The notes under the pieces are model-generated. The model saw only the letters and a list, made by a program, of their open reading frames with translations. It did no database searches and was not told the origin of the DNA. This document shows, piece by piece, positions 24,833 through 33,562 of a DNA stretch of 37,624 nt. Numbering within the stretch: position 1 is the stretch's first letter; each line of letters begins with the position of its first letter. The stretch is from Candidatus Desantisbacteria bacterium CG1_02_49_89 (GTDB lineage: Bacteria; Desantisbacteria; UBA1551): positions 1 through 37,624 of the forward strand of contig MNUP01000059.1 of NCBI GenBank assembly GCA_001871075.1. Reading direction: 5' to 3'. Position numbers and translations under genes: made by a program.

Positions 24833-25615
24833 TTATGACTGTTTTTGTAAAAATTCACGGGTAAACTCCGAGTAAGCCTTTGCCCCGGCGCTTGAGCGGT
24901 CATAGGATATCACCGGCTTGCCGTAACTGGGGGATTCGCTTAAGCGCACGTTGCGCGGCACTATCGTATCGTAAACCTTCTCTTTGAAATAACCCCTTAC
25001 TTCCTCTATCACCTCGAAGGAAAGCCTGGTGCGCGCGCTGTGCATCGTAAGCAAAAATCCCTCTATCTCAAGCGAAGGGTTGAGCCCTCCCCTGACAAGA
25101 TTGACCGTCTGCAGCAGCTGGCTCAGGCCTTCCAGCGCGTAGTATTCGCACTGCACCGGTATCAGGGCTGAGTCTGCCGTGACAAGCCCGTTCAGGGTGA
25201 GCAGGCCCAGGGAAGGCGGGCAGTCCACGATTATGAAATCATACCTTTCTTTCAGGGGCAGCAGGCTTTTTTTGAGCCTTACCTCTCTTTCATCAAGCCC
25301 GACAAGGTCTATATTCGCGCCTGCAAGCTGTATGCCGGAAGGAAGGATATCAAGTCCCTGGATAAGGGGATATTTAACGATCGCGGCGTCTACCGGGTGG
25401 CCCGCGATAAGAACTTCGTAAACGGTTTCCACGAGGGTGGTCTTGTCAATGCCAAGGCCGCCGGTCGCGTTCGCCTGCGGGTCTATGTCCACAAGCAGAA
25501 CTTTTTTAGGCGGCTGGTTCTCGGCTCCCGCGGCAAGGCAGGCGGAGAGATTGACCGCAGTAGTGGTCTTGCCCACTCCGCCTTTCTGGTTGGTAACGCA
25601 TATTATCTTTCCCAT
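24833..25615 (-). CDS. parA: Chromosome-partitioning ATPase ParA (Soj)
   Basis: The 260-residue protein has the deviant Walker A KGGVGKTT at residues 11-18, the signature NLSACLAAG, DIDPQANATGGLG, Walker B FIIVDCPPSLGLLTLN and PVQCEYYALEGLSQLL. Length and motifs match chromosomal Soj/ParA. It binds ATP and non-specific DNA and works with ParB in origin segregation. AGAGGTG precedes the ATG. In most genomes parB follows directly; here two genes and three repeat blocks separate them. Confidence 0.96.
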   Translation of the reverse strand: MGKIICVTNQKGGVGKTTTAVNLSACLAAGAENQPPKKVLLVDIDPQANATGGLGIDKTTLVETVYEVLIAGHPVDAAIVKYPLIQGLDILPSGIQLAGANIDLVGLDEREVRLKKSLLPLKERYDFIIVDCPPSLGLLTLNGLVTADSALIPVQCEYYALEGLSQLLQTVNLVRGGLNPSLEIEGFLLTMHSARTRLSFEVIEEVRGYFKEKVYDTIVPRNVRLSESPSYGKPVISYDRSSAGAKAYSEFTREFLQKQS

Positions 25616-25621
25616 TACACC

Positions 25622-25742
25622 TCTGGGATTACGGTGATTTTAAATAATGATTACGGTGATTATTTGAAGATTAGCAGTTCCTGATATAAAATCACTTTAA
25701 ATAATCACTGTAATCTCAGTCATAATCACTGTAATCAATATT
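25622..25742. repeat. GATTACGGTGATT satellite in both orientations
   Basis: GATTACGGTGATTTTAAATA and ATGATTACGGTGATTATTTG on the left are followed by ATCACTTTAAATAATCACTG and CATAATCACTGTAATCAATA in reverse orientation on the right. The gap can therefore fold as one long imperfect hairpin between parA and pilT. Confidence 0.85.
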
Positions 25743-26817
25743 AAATTAATCCTTGCTTCTGTAAATTCAGGCGCAGGTCGTTGGGGCTCGTTGCGTATGA
25801 GAGCGCGGTTTCCAGTGTAATGACTTCGCTCTTGAACAGGTCCATGAGTGACTGGTCGAACGTCTGCATCCCGTAGCCTGTGCCCTCCTCGATAACCTGC
25901 AGGATCTTGTCTATCTCGCCCGAACGTATGATGTCCCTCGCCCTTGCGGTGTTTATGAGGATCTCCACAGCGGGAACCCGGCCATTACCTGAAGCCCTGG
26001 GAACCAGGCGCTGCGAAATGATCGCCTTAAGCGTGCCCGCAAGCATTGAGCGCACCTCATCAGCCTGTTCAAGCGGGAAGAAACTCATTATGCGGTTTAT
26101 GGTCTCCGGGGCGTTGGTGGTGTGGAGCGTGCTGAGGATCAGGTGGCCTGCCTCGGCTATCTTAAGGGCGCTGCCCACGCTTTCCGCGTCGCGCATTTCA
26201 CCGATGAGGATCACGTCCGGGTCCTGGCGGACAACATTCCTCAGCGCGGAAGTGTAGGTGTCCGTGTCCGTGATGACCTCCCTCTGGGTGACAAGAGCCT
26301 TCATCTGGGGGTGGACGATCTCTATGGGGTCCTCAATGGTCACGATGTGGCAGGCGCGGTTGCGGTTTATATGGCAGGTCATAGTTGCGAGCGTGGTTGT
26401 CTTTCCGCTGCCCGTTATCCCGGTAATGAGGATGAATCCCCTGGTATCCAGGGAAAGCTGTTTGAGTATCGGGGGCAGGTTCAGGCTTTCAAAATCAAGC
26501 TCATCCGCGCTCATGACCCGCCTCATCGCAACGCTTAAATGGCCCTGCTGGTGGCAGAAGTTCACGCGGAACCTTCCTATGCCTTCAGCGGTATAACCCA
26601 CGTCCACTTCCCTCGACTTATCAAACATATCCTTGTGCGCTTCGTCAACCTTGAGTATCTCGGACACCATTTTCATAAGGTCTTCATGCGCCATCGGCTG
26701 TTCCTCCGCGAGCACAAGCTTGCCGTCAATGCGCATCGCGGGCGGGCTGCCCTCCCTGAAATGGATATCCGACGCCTTCTTCTCACACGCGGTCTTTAAA
26801 AAAGTCTTTAAATCCAT
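25741..26817 (-). CDS. pilT: Twitching motility ATPase PilT
   Basis: The 358-residue protein has a PilT N-terminal domain (KKASDIHFREGSPPAMRIDG), Walker A GITGSGKTT at 133-141, the Asp box IVTIEDPIEI, Walker B DVILIGEMRD and the His box LILSTLHTTNA. These mark the retraction ATPase of type IV pili. The PilT AIRNLIRE-type motif is present as DIIRSGEIDKI. I chose the ATG preceded by GGGGGTG; the frame upstream to 26859 is CTATGGTCTATGG satellite. No other pilus gene is in the window. Confidence 0.93.
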   Translation of the reverse strand: MDLKTFLKTACEKKASDIHFREGSPPAMRIDGKLVLAEEQPMAHEDLMKMVSEILKVDEAHKDMFDKSREVDVGYTAEGIGRFRVNFCHQQGHLSVAMRRVMSADELDFESLNLPPILKQLSLDTRGFILITGITGSGKTTTLATMTCHINRNRACHIVTIEDPIEIVHPQMKALVTQREVITDTDTYTSALRNVVRQDPDVILIGEMRDAESVGSALKIAEAGHLILSTLHTTNAPETINRIMSFFPLEQADEVRSMLAGTLKAIISQRLVPRASGNGRVPAVEILINTARARDIIRSGEIDKILQVIEEGTGYGMQTFDQSLMDLFKSEVITLETALSYATSPNDLRLNLQKQGLI

Positions 26818-26829
26818 AAAACACCCCCT

Positions 26830-26990
26830 TTTTGATATAGTCAATAGTCCATAGACCATAGTCCATAGCGAGCAGTATTTGATTAATGGATTAATGGATT
26901 AATGGTTTCTTGGTTAAAATCGATAAGATCCTTGCAGTTACTCTGACACGTTGACACGTTGATACGCTGACACGCTCTTTTGTTGCGTGC
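26830..26990. repeat. ATAGTCCATAGACC, GGATTAAT and GACACGTTGATACG satellites
   Basis: AATAGTCCATAGACCATAGT, GATTAATGGATTAATGGATT and TGACACGTTGACACGTTGAT form three word blocks in the gap between hppA and pilT. No gene is seen. Confidence 0.8.
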
Positions 26991-27003
26991 AAGCCGCGGC
27001 GCG

Positions 27004-29019
27004 CTATTTCGGGAAAAGGTTCAGGGCAGCGCTGAGCTTCAGGATAAGCGGCGCGAAAACAAGAGACACAACAGCCATCAGCTTGAGCAGTATGTTCATT
27101 GCCGGAGCAACGGTGTCCTTGAACGGGTCACCGACAGTATCGCCTATGACCGCAGCCGCGTGGTTGGGCGTGCCTTTGCCGCCCAGATATCCCCCTTCGA
27201 TATATTTTTTCGCGTTGTCCCACGCCCCGCCCGCGTTCGCCATCATGATGGCTATCGGGACCCCGGATACAAGAGAACCGGCGAGAAGCCCGCCCAGAGC
27301 TTCCTTGCCCAGCAGGATCCCGGTAACTATCGGTATTGCCACCGCAAGAATTCCCGGAACGATCATTTCCCTGAGCGCGTGCGCTGTCGTGATATCAACG
27401 CATTTCGCGTATTCGGCGCGGCCCGTGCCTTCCATCAATCCGGGAATCTCCCTGAACTGCCGCCTTACCTCTTCAACGACTTTGTAAGCGGACCTTCCCA
27501 CTGCCTTCATTGTCATCGCGGCGAACAGGAAAGGTATAACGCCCCCGATGAAAAGGCCTGCGATGATCTTTGAATCCATAATGTCTATCGCGGTCATCTG
27601 TGCCGCCTGGTTGTACGCGAAGAAAAGCGCCAGCGCTGTCAGAGCGGCTGAGCCTATCGCGAACCCTTTCGCGATAGCGGCTGTTGTGTTTCCCGCCGCG
27701 TCCAAAGAATCCGTTATTTTTCTCACCTCAGGCCCCAGGTGCGCCATCTCGGCGATGCCGCCTGAATTGTCTGATATGGGGCCGTACGCGTCCACAGCAA
27801 CGGTTATGCCTGCTATCGCGAGCATTCCCACCGCGCTTATGGCTATGCCGAAAATTCCCGCGGAAATATAAGAAATGATTATCGCCAGAGCTATGACGAT
27901 CATCGGTATGATCGTGCTCATCATACCTGTTGCCAGGCCCTGGATTATCACGGTCGCGGCCCCTGTCTTGGAGGCATCCGCGATCCTTTCAATGGATTTT
28001 CCGGACGTGTAGAACTCAGCGGTAAAGCCGATGATCATGCCCGCGACAAGGCCTGAGAAGATCGCCCAGAACACAGGCATCGAACCGTACCAATATTTCA
28101 CCACTACGAACGCGGCTATTGCGAATCCCACCGCGCTTGCGATAGTGCCGTTGCGCAGAGCTGCCTGCGGATTTTTTGTGCCTGATTTCACGAAGAAGGT
28201 CGCGAGAATAGAAGCAAGTATCCCGCCTGCCGCAAGCAGAAGCGCGAGCGCCACTCCCTTGAACTGCATCTCCGGCGCGAGAGTCGCGACGGCTATGACA
28301 AGCGTGCTTATTATCGCGCCTACGTATGATTCGTAAAGGTCAGCGCCCATTCCCGCAACGTCCCCGACATTATCGCCCACAAGGTCGGCTATGACAGCAG
28401 CGTTCCTGGGGTCGTCCTCAGGTATGTTCTTCTCGACCTTGCCCACAAGGTCAGCCCCGACGTCAGCTGCCTTGGTATAGATCCCGCCGCCGACCCTCGC
28501 GAAGAGCGCGACTGAACTTGCGCCCATGCTGAAACCCGCGAGTATGTTCACTGTCTGCGACATACCCAGCCCGATCTTCGAGAAAATAAGATAAAGAACA
28601 GATATAGCGAAAAGTCCGATGCTTACAACCGACATCCCCATAACCGCCCCGCCAGGGAACGCAACTCCCATTGCCTCGCTGAAACCTTTCTTTGCCGCCT
28701 CGGCAGTGCGGGTGTTCGCCTTGGTCGCTATCTGCATACCGACGTATCCGGCGGAGATGGAACAGAGCGCTCCCACGCAGTACGCTATGCCCGTGTAAAC
28801 ATTTATGGCAAAAAATAAAACCACCACAAGCACCGCGACAAAAACAGCGATCGCCTTATACTCCCTGTACAGGAAAGCCATTGCGCCTTCCCGTATCGCG
28901 CCGGAGATCTCCTGCATCTCCTTTGACCCCGGGTCCTTCTTAAGTACCATGAGTGACAGGTACAGAACGAAAATTAACCCCGCAAAACCGATCACAGCTG
29001 AAAAAATTACCGAATGCAT
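27004..29019 (-). CDS. hppA: Membrane-bound ion-translocating pyrophosphatase HppA, K+-dependent type
   Basis: The 671-residue, about 16-helix protein has [15 protein letters not shown] near residue 177, then [19 protein letters not shown] and a C-terminal [14 protein letters not shown]. It hydrolyses pyrophosphate and pumps H+ or Na+ across the inner membrane. In the motif [10 protein letters not shown], near residues 443-452, Ala stands where the K+-independent class has Lys (NTTKAV), so K+ dependence is expected. Na+ versus H+ cannot be settled here. GGGAGG precedes the ATG. A strong promoter is visible 120 bases upstream. Confidence 0.96.
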   Translation of the reverse strand: MHSVIFSAVIGFAGLIFVLYLSLMVLKKDPGSKEMQEISGAIREGAMAFLYREYKAIAVFVAVLVVVLFFAINVYTGIAYCVGALCSISAGYVGMQIATKANTRTAEAAKKGFSEAMGVAFPGGAVMGMSVVSIGLFAISVLYLIFSKIGLGMSQTVNILAGFSMGASSVALFARVGGGIYTKAADVGADLVGKVEKNIPEDDPRNAAVIADLVGDNVGDVAGMGADLYESYVGAIISTLVIAVATLAPEMQFKGVALALLLAAGGILASILATFFVKSGTKNPQAALRNGTIASAVGFAIAAFVVVKYWYGSMPVFWAIFSGLVAGMIIGFTAEFYTSGKSIERIADASKTGAATVIIQGLATGMMSTIIPMIVIALAIIISYISAGIFGIAISAVGMLAIAGITVAVDAYGPISDNSGGIAEMAHLGPEVRKITDSLDAAGNTTAAIAKGFAIGSAALTALALFFAYNQAAQMTAIDIMDSKIIAGLFIGGVIPFLFAAMTMKAVGRSAYKVVEEVRRQFREIPGLMEGTGRAEYAKCVDITTAHALREMIVPGILAVAIPIVTGILLGKEALGGLLAGSLVSGVPIAIMMANAGGAWDNAKKYIEGGYLGGKGTPNHAAAVIGDTVGDPFKDTVAPAMNILLKLMAVVSLVFAPLILKLSAALNLFPK

Positions 29020-29039
29020 CTAAGTCCTCCCTTCTATTT

Positions 29040-29100
29040 AAAAATGTCATAAATGACATTTTTTGATTACAGCGATAAAAACCCGATTGCAGCGATTATA
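29040..29100. repeat. AATGTCATAAATGACATT palindrome plus GATTACAGCGAT words
   Basis: AAAAATGTCA and TGACATTTTT form a 10-bp stem with a TAAA loop (29040-29063). GATTACAGCGATAAAAACCC and GATTGCAGCGATTATA follow. All of this lies in the 5' untranslated region of hppA. Confidence 0.65.
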
Positions 29101-29137
29101 TACTAAGCTCAATAGCTTGATGATATAATTATATTAG

Positions 29138-29165
29138 ATTATATATATATTTTAGAATTTGTCAA
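29138..29165 (-). promoter_or_regulatory. Consensus sigma-70-type promoter for hppA
   Basis: On the - strand, TTGACA (29165-29160) is followed after 16 bases by TATAAT (29143-29138), both perfect. It points at hppA, whose ATG is about 120 bases downstream, so hppA is probably transcribed independently of pabB. Confidence 0.7.
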
Positions 29166-29204
29166 ATATAATATACTTTGATAGTGAATATTAATGGATT
29201 CCGA

Positions 29205-29277
29205 AGTTTTAACTTTCAGCCTTCAGCATTTAGCATTCAGCAGATTCGGCTTTCAACTTTTAACCCTTTTAACCTTT
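29205..29277. repeat. TTCAGCCTTCAGCATTTAGC and TTTTAACC satellites
   Basis: TTTCAGCCTTCAGCATTTAG, CATTCAGCAG and then CAACTTTTAACCCTTTTAAC fill the 3' flank of pabB. The same words occur at 2936 (CAGCATCCAGCATTCAGC), 15935 and 33540. Confidence 0.75.
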
Positions 29278-30741
29278 TTAACCTTTAACTGCTTTTATCA
29301 GCGCGCGCGCCTTATCCAGCGTCTCCCGGTATTCCTTCCTTGGGTCTGAATCAGCGACAATGCCCCCGCCTGCCTGGAAATATGCCTTCCTTCCCTTTAT
29401 CACGAAAGTGCGTATCGCTATGTTCAGGTCAGCGCTGTTGTTGAAACCCAGGTACCCGATCGCTCCGGTGTAAACATTCCTTTTTGTCGGCTCAAGCTCC
29501 TCTATGATCTCCATCGCCCTAATTTTGGGAGCGCCTGTTATCGACCCTCCGGGAAAAGCAGCCATGAGCAGGTCCACAACGCCTTTTCCTTTATAAAGCT
29601 TGCCTTCCACTGTTGAAACAGTGTGGAATACTGTGGGAAGTTTTTCAAGCCTTACTGGTTCTTTCACGCGCACAGTCCCGTAATCGCACACCCTGCCAAG
29701 GTCGTTCCGCTCAAGATCAACTATCATCACAAGCTCAGCCCTGTCTTTTCTGCTTGCCATAAGCTCATCTGCCAATTTCCTGTCTTCAGCCGGAGTTCTG
29801 CCCCGCGGCCTTGTGCCCTTTATCGGCCTTGTCTGGACATCCCTGTCCCGAACTCTGAGGAAAAGCTCAGGCGAGGAACTGACAATACTAAAGGTTCCGT
29901 AATCAAGATACGCGGAAAAACAAGCCGGGTTTATGTTGCGCAGTCTTTTAAACAGCTCAAATGGATGTGTATCAATATGGCACATAAACCTTTGAGATAA
30001 ATTTGCCTGATATATATCTCCTATTGAAATATAGTGTTTTGCGCGCTTAATAGCCCTTACATAGCCAGAATAGGTAAAATTAGATGTCAGTCTACCACTT
30101 TTAATATGCCTTTTTAGCTCTTTTTGGGATTTGGTATCTGCTTTATTAGTTTCTTTAATTCTATTTTGGGTTGACGTTAACCAGTCTCTATTTATCCCAA
30201 AGATATAAGCCTTTTTCTTGAAATTGTCAAAAACCATACCCTGGTTATAAAAACATAAATAGCAATCCGGTAAATTAATATCGTCTTTGGCTATATTGGG
30301 CAGTTTTTCAACATGCCATCCCAGATCATACGCGAAGTAGCCGACTGCGCCGCCGGTGAAGGGCGGTCGTGCGTCGTGCGTCGTAACATCGTAACATCGT
30401 ACGTCGTAGGGCAAGGCTTTAGCCTTGCAATCCTTAAGGGCAGCCGCAGACTTTTCGAAGACCTCGCCCGTCTCTTTGGGCGGGAGCCTGCGTAATAAAT
30501 CCTTGAGAAGATCAAAAGGATTACCTTTAAGATGCCTGGTTCTGCCGTTCTTTACTATCTCAATTCTTCTGCCTTTGCTGATAAACTTCAGGAAGGGGTC
30601 AGAGCCCATTATTGAATACCTGCCGTATTCAAGGTTAGGCATTCCAGATTCCAGCAGGAACGGATAGGGTTTGTCTTTAAAAACCCTTTCAAATGCTTGA
30701 ACAGGCGTCAGTTTCAGATCAGTAATCTCAATTATTTTCAT
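29278..30741 (-). CDS. pabB: Aminodeoxychorismate synthase component I (PabB)
   Basis: The 487-residue chorismate-binding enzyme makes 4-amino-4-deoxychorismate for folate. PIKGT with Lys308 is the diagnostic PabB residue (anthranilate synthase TrpE has PIAGT), and GGSITGAPK plus AMEIIEELEP support this. The N-terminus has LLESGMPNLEYGRYS, resembling the LLESx10S tryptophan site. Residues about 106-128 (ALPYDVRCYDVTTHDA) are encoded by a satellite plus palindrome inserted just before PPFTGGAVGYF. The stretch 29985-30300 is markedly more AT-rich than its flanks. I chose the ATG at 30741 (GGTGA upstream). The pabA and pabC partners are not in the window. Confidence 0.92.
   Translation of the reverse strand: MKIIEITDLKLTPVQAFERVFKDKPYPFLLESGMPNLEYGRYSIMGSDPFLKFISKGRRIEIVKNGRTRHLKGNPFDLLKDLLRRLPPKETGEVFEKSAAALKDCKAKALPYDVRCYDVTTHDARPPFTGGAVGYFAYDLGWHVEKLPNIAKDDINLPDCYLCFYNQGMVFDNFKKKAYIFGINRDWLTSTQNRIKETNKADTKSQKELKRHIKSGRLTSNFTYSGYVRAIKRAKHYISIGDIYQANLSQRFMCHIDTHPFELFKRLRNINPACFSAYLDYGTFSIVSSSPELFLRVRDRDVQTRPIKGTRPRGRTPAEDRKLADELMASRKDRAELVMIVDLERNDLGRVCDYGTVRVKEPVRLEKLPTVFHTVSTVEGKLYKGKGVVDLLMAAFPGGSITGAPKIRAMEIIEELEPTKRNVYTGAIGYLGFNNSADLNIAIRTFVIKGRKAYFQAGGGIVADSDPRKEYRETLDKARALIKAVKG
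30357..30427. repeat. In-frame ACATCG satellite with GTAGGGCAAGGCTTTAGCC palindrome inside pabB
   Basis: CGTGCGTCGTGCGTCGTAAC, then ACATCGTAACATCGTACGTC, then GTAGGGCAAGGCTTTAGCCT (30398-30421 region) are all read in frame. The same satellite words (19167) and the same palindrome type (21061-21082) occur in gaps, showing that coding and non-coding copies share one source. Confidence 0.85.
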
Positions 30742-30756
30742 ATTCACCGGTTAAAA

Positions 30757-30984
30757 GTCATTGCGAGCCCTGATGTCATATCAGGGCGCGGCAATCCGTC
30801 GTTGCGAGCCGAAGCCGCGAGCAAAGCGTGGCGGGCAGGCGAAGCAATCTCATATTGGATTGCTTCGTCACTTTGCTCTCCGAAGGAGTCCGTATGACTC
30901 TTCGGAGTCCATCGGACCTCGCAACGACGGATTGTCCCGAAGGGATCCCTTTGGGACTTCGTCACTACCGTTCCTCGCAATGAC
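30757..30984. repeat. GTCATTGCGAG inverted-repeat element, copy C, composite (228 bp)
   Basis: Perfect 11-bp terminal inverted repeats: GTCATTGCGAG (30757-30767) and CTCGCAATGAC (30974-30984). Inside is a second pair (CAATCCGTCGTTGCGAG with CTCGCAACGACGGATTG) and inside that GAAGCAATCT..TTGGATTGCTTC. Further small hairpins (CTGATGTCATATCAG, CTCCGAAGGAGT, TCCCGAAGGGA) interrupt the arms. The element ends two bases from the stop of the GH38 gene. Confidence 0.9.
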
Positions 30985-30986
30985 AA

Positions 30987-33443
30987 TCAAATATTCAGCA
31001 CTGTTATTTTAATTGTTTTTATTTCATACGGATTGAAACTGAGTTTAACTGAGTTGCCTTTTACCCGGAGCGTGCGCAGGTCTCTTTCGATCATGTCTGT
31101 TTCAGACGCGCTCTTGACTGGCGCGCTGAATTTGATCTCAACTGTTGTTTTCCTGCCCATTGTTTCATAGAACCTTAAAACCAGGCCGTTCCCGTCCTCT
31201 GCTTTTTTAAGCGCAGACATTATTATATTTTCTTTATTTATCCCGGCAAAAGAATATGCCGGCTGCGTTCCCTTTCGGGCAGAGACAACCACAGGCATCA
31301 AAGGGTAGTTGAACTCGTACCCCAGGCGCGGCGCGTTTATTTCCCTCCATCCGCCCTTGTGCGGGTAAAGCGCGAACGATATCCTGTGCGTACCCAGGTC
31401 AGAATTTGCTTTTATTATGCCTGCCGGGTTCCAGGGATTGTATCCGGGATAAGAAGGCGTGCGAAGCGCGCTCATCCTCACAACGTTGTTTTTCGCGTCA
31501 AAACCGTACCTGTTGTTATTGACAAGGCAGGCGCCGAATTTGCCGGAGGTGTCTGTGTGGTCCACCCATCTTTGCCCCGGGACCTCTTTCCTGTCCCTTT
31601 GTTCCACGGTTGCCTGCGGCGCATCAGGGTCCAGGCGCTCTGTGCAGCCGAAAGGTATTTCGAATGCAGTGCGGTCGTTCCGGGCAAAAAACGGAAAAGC
31701 TACTTTCAGCATCTTGTATTTGGAATGCCAGTCGAGTGAAAGGTCGAATTCAACAAGAGGCAGGCTGTCGTAAACCGAGATATGCATTGTTGCTTTTGAA
31801 TCAGGAGAGCCCTTTTCCCTGAAAACGTAGTCCGCTTCTATGCTTGCCCTTACAGGCCCTTTTTCCGTAACCCTCAGTTTCCCTGCTATTTTCATCTCAT
31901 TCATCCTGCCAAGGTGTATGTTCCAGGCGGTTTCCTGCTCACCGGGGAAATTGTCTTCAAAAACCTGCAGCGCTATGCCCCTGCCCGAAAGCGTATTCCT
32001 GCCGCCCTTTCTGTTCAGTATCTTTGTTATCCTTCCGGAAGAAGAATCAACGCACACGTGGAAATATTTGTTCTGGATACAGCAGGTTCCCGCCCACAGC
32101 GATGGCCTTGCCTTGTTTTTTGGCGCGGCGCTTATCTTTCTGTACCCGCTGTACCCCAGGGAGGGAACATCTTTTGCCATGAAAAGAAGTTTTTCCTTCC
32201 CGCCCTCTTTAATTTTCTGGGACAAAACGCTTTTGCCTGAACTATCAACTATCCCCGATGCGTCTTTCGCCTCGATCGCCGCAGGGCCTGTTCTTTTCCA
32301 GGAAAGCGGGTTGAAAACAGCAAACGGCTTTCCCTCCGCAGGGTTGCCCGCGCACGCGGGAATTTTTTCAAGCGCGGCATTGAGCAATTTTTTCCCTTTA
32401 TTAAAGATATCCTTAAAATCAGCTCTTGAATCGTCGTATACCTTCGGGATGGATGTGCCTGCAAGTGAATCATGGAACTGGTTGAAAAGCAGTGTTTTCC
32501 AAAACTCATCCAGTTCCTTTTTCGGATACGGGACCCCGGAAATAACAGAAAACCTTTCAATGCAGTCAAGCAATACTTCGGCCAAGCGATTGTTTTCCTT
32601 TATCTCGGAAAATGTGGTGAACGTGCCCTGGTGGGTCTTAAGGTACAGCTCGTCGTCCACAAGAGGTATATCCTTTTCTTTCACTTCTTGGGAAAGGGCT
32701 TCAAAATATCCTTCGGCGCTTGAGCATTTTATTTCAAGCCCGGGGTTCTCTCCGATGAACTTTTCAAGGTTTCCCACCATGTCCGGCACAAGGCCTTCAC
32801 CGTGGTCCCCGTTCCCGAACAGAAAGATCAGAGTTTCTATTCCGTGCGTGTTCCTTATAACCCCGAGCTGGTGGTTTATCCCGGCAGGATTGTCGTTGCT
32901 GTAAAGCCCGACTGTCTGGATCCCGAGTATCTTTGTGCCGTCAGGTGATTTCCACCAGAACGCGTAGTGGGGGAACGGGTGGAACGACTGCCACACGAGC
33001 TTTGACGTCAGGAAATAATCAATGCCGCTTTTCTTGAAGATCTGGGGAAGGGTGCGGCAGAAACCGAAAGTGTCAGGAAGCCAGGCAACCCGGACTTCCT
33101 TGTTGAATTTCTCAAGGAAATACCGCTTCGCGTATAATATCTGGCGCGCCAGGGACTCAGAGGACGGCAGGTTACAGTCCGACTCCACCCACATCCCGCC
33201 TACCGGTTCTATTGCTCCATTCTCTATTTTCTCTTTTATTTCTTTGAACAGTTCCGGGAATTCCTTTTCCATCCACTCATAATACTGCGCCGTGCTCTGG
33301 GAATAAATAAACCAGGGGTATTTTTTTATTATTTCCAGCACCTGCGAAAAGGTCTTGCGGCAGATATCCAGGGTTTCTTTTCTATCCCACAGCCACACCG
33401 CGTCAATGTGCGAGTGGCCGACCACGAACACTCTGGGCTTCAT
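30987..33443 (-). CDS. GH38 alpha-mannosidase
   Basis: The 818-residue enzyme is a canonical GH38 protein: metal ligands in VVGHSHIDAVWLW (His12, Asp14) and nucleophile Asp124 in WLPDTFGFCRTLPQ, followed by the helical and beta-sandwich C-terminal domains (FNPLSWKRTGP, VCVDSSSGRITKILN). Zn2+-dependent retaining hydrolysis of alpha-mannosides is expected. No signal peptide is seen, so it is probably cytoplasmic and acts on imported or internal oligosaccharides. GAGGT precedes the ATG. It lies downstream of a URO-D-like gene and a GH106-like gene, mirroring the + strand pair. Confidence 0.92.
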   Translation of the reverse strand: MKPRVFVVGHSHIDAVWLWDRKETLDICRKTFSQVLEIIKKYPWFIYSQSTAQYYEWMEKEFPELFKEIKEKIENGAIEPVGGMWVESDCNLPSSESLARQILYAKRYFLEKFNKEVRVAWLPDTFGFCRTLPQIFKKSGIDYFLTSKLVWQSFHPFPHYAFWWKSPDGTKILGIQTVGLYSNDNPAGINHQLGVIRNTHGIETLIFLFGNGDHGEGLVPDMVGNLEKFIGENPGLEIKCSSAEGYFEALSQEVKEKDIPLVDDELYLKTHQGTFTTFSEIKENNRLAEVLLDCIERFSVISGVPYPKKELDEFWKTLLFNQFHDSLAGTSIPKVYDDSRADFKDIFNKGKKLLNAALEKIPACAGNPAEGKPFAVFNPLSWKRTGPAAIEAKDASGIVDSSGKSVLSQKIKEGGKEKLLFMAKDVPSLGYSGYRKISAAPKNKARPSLWAGTCCIQNKYFHVCVDSSSGRITKILNRKGGRNTLSGRGIALQVFEDNFPGEQETAWNIHLGRMNEMKIAGKLRVTEKGPVRASIEADYVFREKGSPDSKATMHISVYDSLPLVEFDLSLDWHSKYKMLKVAFPFFARNDRTAFEIPFGCTERLDPDAPQATVEQRDRKEVPGQRWVDHTDTSGKFGACLVNNNRYGFDAKNNVVRMSALRTPSYPGYNPWNPAGIIKANSDLGTHRISFALYPHKGGWREINAPRLGYEFNYPLMPVVVSARKGTQPAYSFAGINKENIIMSALKKAEDGNGLVLRFYETMGRKTTVEIKFSAPVKSASETDMIERDLRTLRVKGNSVKLSFNPYEIKTIKITVLNI

Positions 33444-33454
33444 GTTTACCTCTT

Positions 33455-33562
33455 CAATTATGAATTATGAGTTATGCCCCGAGGGGCATTATGAATCAAC
33501 AACGTGGATTTTATTTCAAATAAATACCTTGTTGTTAACTTTCAACCTTCAACTTTTAACCT
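33455..33562. repeat. TATGAATTATGAG satellite, GCCCCGAGGGGC hairpin, AACAACAAGG cassette and TTTCAACC words
   Basis: TTATGAATTATGAGTTATG is interrupted by the perfect GCCCCGAGGGGC palindrome (33477-33488) before resuming as ATTATGAATC. The AACAACAAGGTATTTATTTG cassette (reverse strand, about 33499-33536) and AACTTTCAACCTTCAACTTT follow. No gene is seen. Confidence 0.8.

Noticed and set aside
29278-30741. trpE (anthranilate synthase)
   Set aside because: The LLESx10S-like motif suggested it, but PIKGT and GGSITGAPK are PabB signatures.
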